From assembly GCF_027366395.1 (NCBI RefSeq), contig NZ_CP114771.1:1240001-1304000 (forward strand): DNA of 64,000 nt, in the 5' to 3' direction. Source of the DNA: Endozoicomonas sp. GU-1. Its GTDB lineage: Bacteria > Pseudomonadota > Gammaproteobacteria > Pseudomonadales > Endozoicomonadaceae. Position 1 is the stretch's first letter, and each line of letters begins with the position of its first letter. The translations under genes were made by a program, and so were the position numbers. A model generated the notes under the pieces. The model did no database searches. It was not told the origin of the DNA and saw only the letters and a list, made by a program, of their open reading frames with translations. Shown one piece after another: positions 57,303 to 64,000 of the stretch.

Positions 57303-58237
57303 AACCGATTTTTGAACAAAGACTGATATTTTCTGCAATCTTCAGCAGACAGCACCAGAACACCATGACCGCCTTTTTCGAAATCAGGCCAGACAAACGG
57401 TACTTCCGGATACTCATCCTGTAAAGCCCACTGACTGTTGCCAACTTCCAGCACCAGCAGCCCCTGGTCATCCAGGTAATCAGCTGCCTGCGCCAGAATG
57501 GTACGGGCGAAATCAAGCCCGTCGTCTCCGGCGGCCAGACCCAGCTCGGGTTCGTGGGTGAACTCTTCCGGCATATCCGACATATCTTCAGCATCCACAT
57601 AGGGTGGATTACTCAGAATCAGTTGATACCTGGGACGCTCTGGCAAAGCATCCAGAAAATCAAACAGATCCGACTTAATGGCCTGCACCCTGCCCCAGAG
57701 TTCGTGGCGATCAATATTGATGTTGGCCACTTCCAGGGCATCTTCAGAAATATCCAGCAGATCCACCTGGGATTCAGGAAAAGCATGGGCTGCACCAATG
57801 CCAATACACCCGGAACCGGAGCACAGATCAAGCACACGGCTGATCTCTACATCCCCCAGCCACGGCTGGAACTGCTGGAGAATCAGCTCGGCAATGGGAG
57901 AACGGGGAACCAGCACCCGCTCATCCACATAAAATGGCATATCACAGAACCACGCCTGATTGACCAGGTAGGCCAGGGGTTTACGACTGACCGCCCGTTC
58001 TTCAATCAGGTTGGCCAGTTTTTCACGTTCACGATGGGTTAAACGACTGTCAAGATATTGGTCTGGAAGATCCCATGGCAGTTGCAATACCTGGAACACC
58101 AGATGCAGGGACTCATCCAGCGCATTATCACTGCCATGACCAAAGAACAGCCCCGCCTCATTAAAGCGGGTTGCTCCCCAGCGTACAAAGTCTCGAATAG
58201 ACACCAGCCCTTCGCAGGACTCATTGGAACCTGTCAC
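57290..58237 (-). CDS. prmB: Ribosomal protein L3 N5-glutamine methyltransferase
   Basis: Methylates a glutamine of ribosomal protein L3 with AdoMet, 315 aa. The SAM motif is VLDLCSGSGCIGIG, and the glutamine-methylase motif is LSNPPYVDAEDM. An N-terminal helical domain precedes them. The prmB-aroC order supports prmB rather than prmC. Confidence 0.95.
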   Translation of the reverse strand: MTGSNESCEGLVSIRDFVRWGATRFNEAGLFFGHGSDNALDESLHLVFQVLQLPWDLPDQYLDSRLTHREREKLANLIEERAVSRKPLAYLVNQAWFCDMPFYVDERVLVPRSPIAELILQQFQPWLGDVEISRVLDLCSGSGCIGIGAAHAFPESQVDLLDISEDALEVANINIDRHELWGRVQAIKSDLFDFLDALPERPRYQLILSNPPYVDAEDMSDMPEEFTHEPELGLAAGDDGLDFARTILAQAADYLDDQGLLVLEVGNSQWALQDEYPEVPFVWPDFEKGGHGVLVLSAEDCRKYQSLFKNRLKAL

Positions 58238-58374
58238 ATTTGCTCCTTCGGATTCGAAACGCCCGGAATTTTCACGCTGAGCCGAACCCTTACTGCCTTA
58301 TATAGGCGGCTTAAAATAGCATATTCCCTGCCCAGGGGTAACGGCTGTTTAACGCAGATGACCTGCCGTGATAC

Positions 58375-59091
58375 TTAATCGGAGAGATAATACTCGATTG
58401 TCGCAACCACCCGGACTTTCTTGATATGAGGGTTATTACGGTCACGATCACTGATGGAAAACTGCCCCTGGGAAGCTCTCTTGATTTTGCCCAGCTCGCT
58501 TTGTGAATCCGAGGCAAACTTTTCCGCCACTTCCCGGGCCTTACGGGTCGCTTCCTCAATCATTTCCGGCTTAACATCATTCAGGCGGGTAAACAGGTAC
58601 TCCGGCTGTGAACCGTAATGACCACCGGTAAACACAATGCCCTCCCGGCCAAGGTCCGACAGATTGCCCATCACCGAGCGCACCGCTTCAATATGACTGG
58701 AATAGATAGTAATGGTTTGCAGGGCGGTATAACGAAACTCCGGGCGACTGCTGCTGCCATAGTTATTAGCCGATTTATCGGTAATATCAGACGACATAAG
58801 ACTAATGTCTTCAGCCGCGATACCACTCTTTTCCAGGAACTCCCTGATGCTGTCAATATTGTTCTCAATCGTGCCATAGAGAGCTTTCAAATCATTATCG
58901 GCCGCTGAAAACTGAATAGGCCAGATCACGACGTCTGCCTGATACTCCCTCTCTGATAACCCTTTGACTGTGACACTTCTTTCATACTGCTTGTACTCAA
59001 TGGCAGCATTCGCCAACAAATACCCCAGACAGGAAAGCCCCAGAAAAACAGACATGCCCAGTATCAAGGCACTGACTCTACCGGTACTCAT
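58375..59091 (-). CDS. SIMPL-domain (DUF541) protein
   Basis: A 238-aa protein with an N-terminal membrane anchor or signal (ALILGMSVFLGLSCLGYLLANAAI), then a SIMPL domain: SVTVKGLSEREYQADVVIWPIQFS, LQTITIYSSHIEAV and a KAREVAEKFA helix. Members are periplasmic and of uncertain function. Confidence 0.85.
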   Translation of the reverse strand: MSTGRVSALILGMSVFLGLSCLGYLLANAAIEYKQYERSVTVKGLSEREYQADVVIWPIQFSAADNDLKALYGTIENNIDSIREFLEKSGIAAEDISLMSSDITDKSANNYGSSSRPEFRYTALQTITIYSSHIEAVRSVMGNLSDLGREGIVFTGGHYGSQPEYLFTRLNDVKPEMIEEATRKAREVAEKFASDSQSELGKIKRASQGQFSISDRDRNNPHIKKVRVVATIEYYLSD

Positions 59092-59444
59092 ATTGCTTAC
59101 ACCTGATCATTTTGTTGAAAAAATAACGAAACCCATCTTTGGGTTCACCCGGTAAATTATCAGATTTTACGCTAAATCCGAATATTTCTTACTTCGGGCT
59201 ATCACATGAGACAAACCTCAAGGGATATTCGCTGCTTTTATTGTCACGAAGAACATTGCCCATCTCACAGGACACGCTAGAATTCTGGTGATTAAACGTG
59301 AAGAAAGCATATAACATGTCGTTTAACACGCTCTTGTCGGTGGACAGTAACGCATCGGCGCATGGAGATTCTGCGTTTCTACCCGTTAACTACTTATGCG
59401 CCGCCTCAAGTACTTATGTCGTTAAATAAGAAAAGGAAAAGAAT
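59092..59444. other. Intergenic region before Ser-rich gene
   Basis: 353 bases between divergent genes. Apart from a short hairpin (AACCCA/TGGGTT at 59130-59145) and an AAAAGGAAAAG ribosome site before 59445, I see nothing convincing. Confidence 0.4.
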
Positions 59445-60143
59445 ATGCTCAAGATAGGAAGTATAAGAGATACACCATCATCCCCACGAACTCCTGATGA
59501 TGAGCCCGCAAAGAAAGCGATTAAAAAAGAAATACCTGACAGTGATGATCAGCATTTACCAACAACAGGCCTTGTTGAGCGCACAATTGCTTCAATATCC
59601 GGAATCAGCTCAGTCAGCTCAACAACGTCAGGAATCAGCTCAGAGAGTGACTCATCTTTAACAATAACCGGAATCAGTTCAGACAGTGATTCCTCATCAA
59701 CTGTCAGCGGAAGCAGTTCAGAGAGTGATTCTTCCTCAACAATCACAGAAAGCAGTTCAGATAGTGCCTCCTCTTCAACCACAACCGTAAGCAGCACAGA
59801 TAGTGACTCATCTTTAACCACAACCTCAAGCAGCTCCGTGAGTAGCTTCAGCTCACTGTCGTCATCAAGCATGTCTGAAGGAACAACGTTCAGAGTCAGT
59901 AATATGCCGATTGACGTGCTTTCTCAAGTGCAATTACTTGACCGGCTTAGCTACATGCTGTCAGATTATCCAGAGCTATCTTCTATTACCAGAGTTGAAG
60001 GGATTCCAAGCAGAGGTGAATTCAACACAATTTACGCAAAACTTCTTATCAAGTTACATTATGAAAATACAGGTCATGAGTCCGCACAAATATTTTCGAT
60101 GATTGAGCCAATATGCAAAGGAATTTTGGAAAAATTAAAATAA
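59445..60143 (+). CDS. Ser-rich repeat protein, putative effector
   Basis: A 232-aa protein with a low-complexity core. Five 13-residue units (DNA 59631-59825, 39 bp each), such as GISSESDSSLTIT and GISSDSDSSSTVS, place Ser and Asp/Glu in a regular register, giving many casein-kinase-II-like S-x-x-D/E sites. The N-terminus is short and charged, with a basic KKAIKKE. The C-terminal 70 residues (LLIKLHYENTGHESAQIF) are helical and unique. No signal peptide. The stop is seven bases from the stop of the convergent gene. Confidence 0.65.
   Translation: MLKIGSIRDTPSSPRTPDDEPAKKAIKKEIPDSDDQHLPTTGLVERTIASISGISSVSSTTSGISSESDSSLTITGISSDSDSSSTVSGSSSESDSSSTITESSSDSASSSTTTVSSTDSDSSLTTTSSSSVSSFSSLSSSSMSEGTTFRVSNMPIDVLSQVQLLDRLSYMLSDYPELSSITRVEGIPSRGEFNTIYAKLLIKLHYENTGHESAQIFSMIEPICKGILEKLK
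59631..59825 (+). repeat. 39-bp tandem repeat, five units
   Basis: Units start at 59631, 59670, 59709, 59748 and 59787, each in frame and encoding 13 residues rich in Ser, Asp and Glu. The DNA units differ at many third positions, so the array is old or under selection for its protein. Confidence 0.8.
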
Positions 60144-60150
60144 ATTGCTA

Positions 60151-61401
60151 TCAGACTTTTTTGGCGGATTGCAGCAGTTCCACCCGCTTATTCATCATAT
60201 CCTGGTATGAGCCTTGTTGGGTGACACTATCCAGAACCCGGGTGAGGTGCTCTTGCAAATGCTGCCTGAGACTCCCGGGTGTTTCATCGGATGTATAGCG
60301 ATCAACAATCTGTTCAATTGCCGTGGTGATCAGGCTTGCCGAGTTCAGTACTTCAGCTGCCACTGTCGGTTCACCGGCTTTCAGTGCTGCAATGGCCTGC
60401 TTCAGTTTGTCCACCACTTCTTTATGCTGGCCTTCTTTGACCAGGTCCTCTTTGATCTGTTCTTCCCGTAATCGCTCTTTCAAGAGCTCGAAAAATTCTG
60501 CATTAGACATAGCTTCAATAGCCAGCAGTATGCCCCTCTGGGCGACCAGAATACTCTCCAGGAACTCTTCACGGGTTCTGATTAATGGCTGCAGATCAAT
60601 GCCCAACCTCTGGGATAATAGACTTAACCGCACATGTTCCGGCATTCCATAGAGATCTGCACTGTTCTGCTGAATACCCTTGCCACTATGGACAGATGAC
60701 TCCCCACTGTTGCGATTGATCGACACAATATTATCAATCACCCTTTGCAGCACCAGTGAGCCGCTATTTGCATCCGATGGGAACACATCAGCAGCAACAA
60801 CGCTTAATACCTGAAGAGGGGCTGATGATCCTGCTGCCAAAGCTTGCTGAATGGTCTCTGTCAGCTGTCTGACATTACTTTCGTAGACGCCCAATACTTC
60901 ATCCGTATCCGTGGCTTCTGGCAGTGCCGACTGCACCTTTGTCACCATATCCTGTAATGGGGTGGATGCAGGCACGTTGACGGTTGAGCGTTGAGTCCCT
61001 GCTGCCTGGTTATCAACGGTTGATCGCTCCTGAGGTGGCTGTCCAGATGCCGCTTCTGACAAAGACGCTGACAGGCCACCCGGTAAAGGCTCGGCAGCTG
61101 CTCCTGTAGACTTTTGCCCCAGAGAGTCTCTGATCACCAGGGCTGTTGACAGGAGCCCCTTAATTTCTTCAGAGGAAGCCACCATTGCACCAGGAAGAGC
61201 CGGTTGCAGGGCAGGAACCGGAATCACAGATGCAACAGGGAAATCTTCAGTCCTGGCTGCCTGACCCTGTGAGACAGAGTTCGACTGATGGTAACCGGAA
61301 GCCACCTTATCAACCTTCTCTTTTGCAGGCTGCCCGGCCAGAAACTCTGGCGGCACAGGTTCCAGTCGGCTGGGCTGTATATCCCCGGATACCTCACTCA
61401 T
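60151..61401 (-). CDS. Putative type III secreted partner of adjacent chaperone
   Basis: A 416-aa protein, unrecognised by family. The first 170 residues are low-complexity, Ser/Pro/Gln-rich and disordered, like many secretion signals and effector N-termini. The C-terminal half is helical (KERLREEQIKEDLVKEGQHK) and charged. It begins 22 bases after a SycD-type chaperone gene on the same strand. Chaperones of that class serve translocators, but no hydrophobic transmembrane segment is visible, so it is not a YopB-like pore. It may be an effector or a diverged minor translocator. Confidence 0.6.
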   Translation of the reverse strand: MSEVSGDIQPSRLEPVPPEFLAGQPAKEKVDKVASGYHQSNSVSQGQAARTEDFPVASVIPVPALQPALPGAMVASSEEIKGLLSTALVIRDSLGQKSTGAAAEPLPGGLSASLSEAASGQPPQERSTVDNQAAGTQRSTVNVPASTPLQDMVTKVQSALPEATDTDEVLGVYESNVRQLTETIQQALAAGSSAPLQVLSVVAADVFPSDANSGSLVLQRVIDNIVSINRNSGESSVHSGKGIQQNSADLYGMPEHVRLSLLSQRLGIDLQPLIRTREEFLESILVAQRGILLAIEAMSNAEFFELLKERLREEQIKEDLVKEGQHKEVVDKLKQAIAALKAGEPTVAAEVLNSASLITTAIEQIVDRYTSDETPGSLRQHLQEHLTRVLDSVTQQGSYQDMMNKRVELLQSAKKV

Positions 61402-61423
61402 ACCCTCACTCCTTGCAGTGTCA

Positions 61424-61894
61424 TCAAAACTCGTTAATCATTTTTTCTACCCGGCTTACCTCAGGACTGGGGGTGCCGGATTCATGGGCCATTAAAACCG
61501 ACGCCCGATAAGCAAGCCTCGCTTTTGGATACTGCTCCAGGGCGACATAACAATCGCCCACATAAATCATCGGATGCGGGTCATTGGCATCAAGAGAAAT
61601 GGCGTACAGATAGGTATCAATGGCCTCACCATAAAGGCTCATCATTTGCTGGCAGGCACCAAGGCCAGTGAAAAAGCGGGGATTCCACTGATCATAGAGA
61701 CAGAGAAATTGAAACAGGCGGGCAGACTTCTCGTACAAACCATTATTATATTTCAGATACGCCAGTTCATAGATGGCTTCCTGCGCCTCCTCACTGATAT
61801 TACTGGCTTCAGCAAGACTCCCTCCCCTGGCCATATAGTCCCCCACAATGGCCATTGCCTGGACATCAGGCGCGCTGAACACTGAATCAGTCAT
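61424..61894 (-). CDS. SycD/LcrH-type type III secretion chaperone
   Basis: A 156-aa three-TPR chaperone. AQEAIYELAYLKYNNGLYEKSARLFQFLCLYDQWNPRFFTGLGACQQ follows the class II translocator-chaperone pattern (Ai Y..Ay..Y..G.Y..A...F..L...D....RF..GLGA..Q), followed by EAIDTYLYAISLDANDPHP. It binds secreted proteins before export. Its operon partner starts 22 bases downstream. No secretion apparatus genes are in the window. Confidence 0.85.
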   Translation of the reverse strand: MTDSVFSAPDVQAMAIVGDYMARGGSLAEASNISEEAQEAIYELAYLKYNNGLYEKSARLFQFLCLYDQWNPRFFTGLGACQQMMSLYGEAIDTYLYAISLDANDPHPMIYVGDCYVALEQYPKARLAYRASVLMAHESGTPSPEVSRVEKMINEF

Positions 61895-62000
61895 TTGCTG
61901 CTTCCCTGCTGATTAGAAAGACGAGTTGTTCTATATAGGTATAGTACCTTTACAAACCAGCTCGAAGGTTTTTATCGGACTCTTGAGCCCGGGGGACACA

Positions 62001-63107
62001 ATGCCTCAAAGAATTGCAGATGGAATGGGACAGCATCATTTCCAGCATCAGCCACCCAAACAACCTGAGCCTGTCAAAGGTTGCCTTGGCAGGCACCCTG
62101 TAACTCCAGAGACAGGACAACGTTATGTGAACGCAAACACCGCCAGGGCCGTCAATGGGAAAACTCAGAGGCATCTTTTGCAGCGAAACGCTAACTCCAA
62201 TACAGCCCTTTATCTGCAGCAAGCAGCACCTGTTACCTTTCAGGGGGCCACTATCGATAAAGAGTACAACTACCCGATCGTGCCTAAAAAAGATTTACTT
62301 AAGGTCAGGAAGTTAGGCAAAGGGACTTATGGCTCAGTGGTACTTGTGATACACAGATATACCCATCAATACCTTGCCCTGAAAATGGTGGGTAACGATA
62401 CTGATCGCAGGCAAGAGTGTGCACAGTTGATAAGAATTCAACGGGCAATAGCAAAAATCCATGGTAGCACAGAGAATATTGTCAACCTTATTTCCCTGAG
62501 TCGAGGAAGGTCAGATAGAAAATATGTTCTTATGGAGTATGGGGGGCGGGATTTACTGGGCTCATCAAAAAAGTATGGCCGTTTCAGGGGGAACGAGCTT
62601 AAAAGAACTTTTTTCCAGGCTGTTAAGGGCGTTAACACCCTGTTTAGAGCCGGTTACCAGCATCATGACATTAAACCTGCAAATATCCTGATTAGTAGAA
62701 AAGGTGTTGTGAAGATCTGCGATTTCGGCCTGGCCGAAAAAATGGGCAGGGGAACTCAAATTGGCAGAGGAACACCAGAGTATATGCCTCCGGAAAAACT
62801 GTATGATTTGCACGGCGGCCCCATTGACAGAGCTGATTCCTGGTCCCTGGGGTGTACATTTGCTGAACTGCGCTTAGGTTACCCTGTCATGATCGGTACT
62901 CGCACTATATGGGAAAGTCACAAGTTCCCTGGTGAGACAATAGCTCATCTGAAAACGATGCGAGAAGAGGCATACCAGCAGCTTCTGCAACGGGAAGGCA
63001 GGCAGGCAGCTGAGTTATTCAGGGCATTAACGAAGCTGCATCCTGGTGACCGGCTGTCCACCACCCAGGCGCTGAAGCACCCTTACTTTGCTGCTTGCTA
63101 TTCTTGA
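62001..63107 (+). CDS. Eukaryotic-like Ser/Thr protein kinase, putative effector
   Basis: About 368 aa. After a 90-residue unstructured N-terminus comes a full kinase domain: glycine loop G106-K-G108-T-Y-G111-S-V113, K128 in ALKMV, catalytic loop H221-H222-D223-I-K-P-A-N228, D241-F-G243, and GTPEYMPPE as the activation segment end. The HRD motif reads HHD, an atypical (non-RD) catalytic loop. No transmembrane or PASTA part exists, unlike housekeeping bacterial kinases. The ATG at 62001 has a GGGGGA site; an upstream in-frame start is less likely. Neighbours point to a secreted effector. Confidence 0.85.
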   Translation: MPQRIADGMGQHHFQHQPPKQPEPVKGCLGRHPVTPETGQRYVNANTARAVNGKTQRHLLQRNANSNTALYLQQAAPVTFQGATIDKEYNYPIVPKKDLLKVRKLGKGTYGSVVLVIHRYTHQYLALKMVGNDTDRRQECAQLIRIQRAIAKIHGSTENIVNLISLSRGRSDRKYVLMEYGGRDLLGSSKKYGRFRGNELKRTFFQAVKGVNTLFRAGYQHHDIKPANILISRKGVVKICDFGLAEKMGRGTQIGRGTPEYMPPEKLYDLHGGPIDRADSWSLGCTFAELRLGYPVMIGTRTIWESHKFPGETIAHLKTMREEAYQQLLQREGRQAAELFRALTKLHPGDRLSTTQALKHPYFAACYS

Positions 63108-63142
63108 TATATTCAGAAAGATACATAGCATCGGATCATAAC

Positions 63143-64000
63143 ATGGAACGTTTCAACGTAACCTCGCCCTTAAATATAAACCCTGAACAAATCAATCTGG
63201 CTGAACCAAAAGCAGCCAATTATTCGGGGATCGAAGAAAATAAAAGCACCAAGATACTGAATAGCGATGGAAAACTGGTCTCTAAATGGGGACGGCGTAT
63301 TGAAAATCACTTTAATAAAACGTTTATTGACGAAAAAAAATCCGTCCCGAAAGCCAAGATGTATAAATTTGAAAAAGGCATAACCAACAGACGTATCGAA
63401 GTATTAATGGAAGAAGTTCAAGAAGATCAGGAAGGTAAAAACAGATCAAACCACGTTGACAGTATTTTAAAACTTCCCGATGAAATACCAGAAGAGTGTA
63501 CTTTTTTTGACAAGAATCAGTTCAGGAAGCTGATCGAATCAGATACTGAAGTCTATCTCTCCCATGAAATCCATCGTTGCAAATCGGGTGCAAGCCTTAT
63601 TGCATTAAAAAAAGAAGTCAACCGGCTTAAGGCAGGCAATAAGCTATCAGCCAACGTGATCGATTCACTCAATCAGAAAATACATGATCAGATGGCAGTT
63701 CTGGTGAAGGCCATGCCGAACCATCTTAAAAGCATCCCCTACGATGGAGACCCGGAAAAAGACTTTAATATGGCTATAAAAAAGTGCCATGCCATCAAAA
63801 ACCTGTTTAATGCCGCTGAGCATATTGAGAAAAACCTGGCTGTCAGGCTTGAAAAAGAAATATGTGAGATGATGGTTAATACATTCTCAAGCGATGTAAG
63901 TGAAATCAAAAAGTTATGCCTTGCCCGGAACAATCTGAAAGAGAGTGAACAATTATCAAAAAATATTCAGAATTTAAGAGAAGAAACAGTAGAACCATTT
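63143..64000 (+). CDS. Uncharacterised protein, 3' truncated by window end
   Basis: An ATG at 63143 opens a frame that stays open to the last base (286 codons). The protein begins MERFNVTSPLNINPEQINLA and is charged, soluble and helical (LIALKKEVNRLKAGNKL; FNAAEHIEKNLAVRLEKE). No domain is recognised. It follows the kinase gene by 35 bases on the same strand and may be co-transcribed with it, which suggests another effector. Confidence 0.65.
   Translation, partial: MERFNVTSPLNINPEQINLAEPKAANYSGIEENKSTKILNSDGKLVSKWGRRIENHFNKTFIDEKKSVPKAKMYKFEKGITNRRIEVLMEEVQEDQEGKNRSNHVDSILKLPDEIPEECTFFDKNQFRKLIESDTEVYLSHEIHRCKSGASLIALKKEVNRLKAGNKLSANVIDSLNQKIHDQMAVLVKAMPNHLKSIPYDGDPEKDFNMAIKKCHAIKNLFNAAEHIEKNLAVRLEKEICEMMVNTFSSDVSEIKKLCLARNNLKESEQLSKNIQNLREETVEPF

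Overview
The window looks like chromosomal DNA of a host-associated marine gammaproteobacterium of the Endozoicomonas type (inference). Two things suggest this. The core genes have a gammaproteobacterial layout: leuC-leuD-leuB-asd-asd2/usg-fimV as in Pseudomonas, and prmB-aroC. Between them sit several eukaryote-like or effector-like genes: two ankyrin-repeat proteins with RING or RING-like zinc fingers, a Ser/Thr kinase, a type III secretion chaperone with a partner, and large lineage-specific proteins. No rRNA, tRNA or CRISPR array was recognised.

Region 1 (1-15.5 kb) is an accessory island. It opens with a complete type I restriction-modification operon (hsdM-hsdS-hsdR), followed by an RloC-like ABC ATPase with a zinc hook and a C-terminal HEPN-type RNase signature, an expected guard of restriction. 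Next comes an AT-rich module that looks like an integrated mobilizable plasmid: a MobV relaxase, a palindromic oriT candidate, a RepA-like ring helicase and a RepC-like initiator. After that lies an unusual gene with three tandem CI-type helix-turn-helix repeats fused to a GIY-YIG-like domain. A 24-codon integrase stub, preceded by three 11-bp repeats, marks a decayed right end just before recQ.

Region 2 (15.7-30.3 kb) holds recQ and then a Flp/Tad pilus locus: flp, tadV, rcpC, rcpA, a small lipoprotein, tadG (frameshifted at an A7 run), two TadE-like pseudopilins, tadZ, tadA, tadB, tadC and tadD. It would build an adhesive type IVb pilus. Two palindromic repeat elements separate flp from tadV.

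Region 3 (30.4-39 kb, minus strand) carries fimV, the asd-like usg gene, a hotdog thioesterase, asd, and leuB-leuD-leuC.

Region 4 (39-58 kb) mixes metabolism and transport (a flavoprotein, acuI, trkH, a long-chain acyl-CoA ligase, a SulP transporter, prmB, aroC) with lineage-specific genes: an ankyrin protein with a degenerate RING, a 734-aa protein with a PP1-docking-like motif, a RING-H2/ankyrin protein, and a coiled-coil protein with a probable N-terminal frameshift. A degraded copy of the sulP 3' end lies about 1 kb from the intact one, on the other side of an LPS-kinase-like gene.

Region 5 (58.4-64 kb) has a SIMPL protein and then a probable type III effector cluster: a Ser-rich repeat protein, a chaperone with its adjacent partner, a Ser/Thr kinase, and a gene running off the window end.
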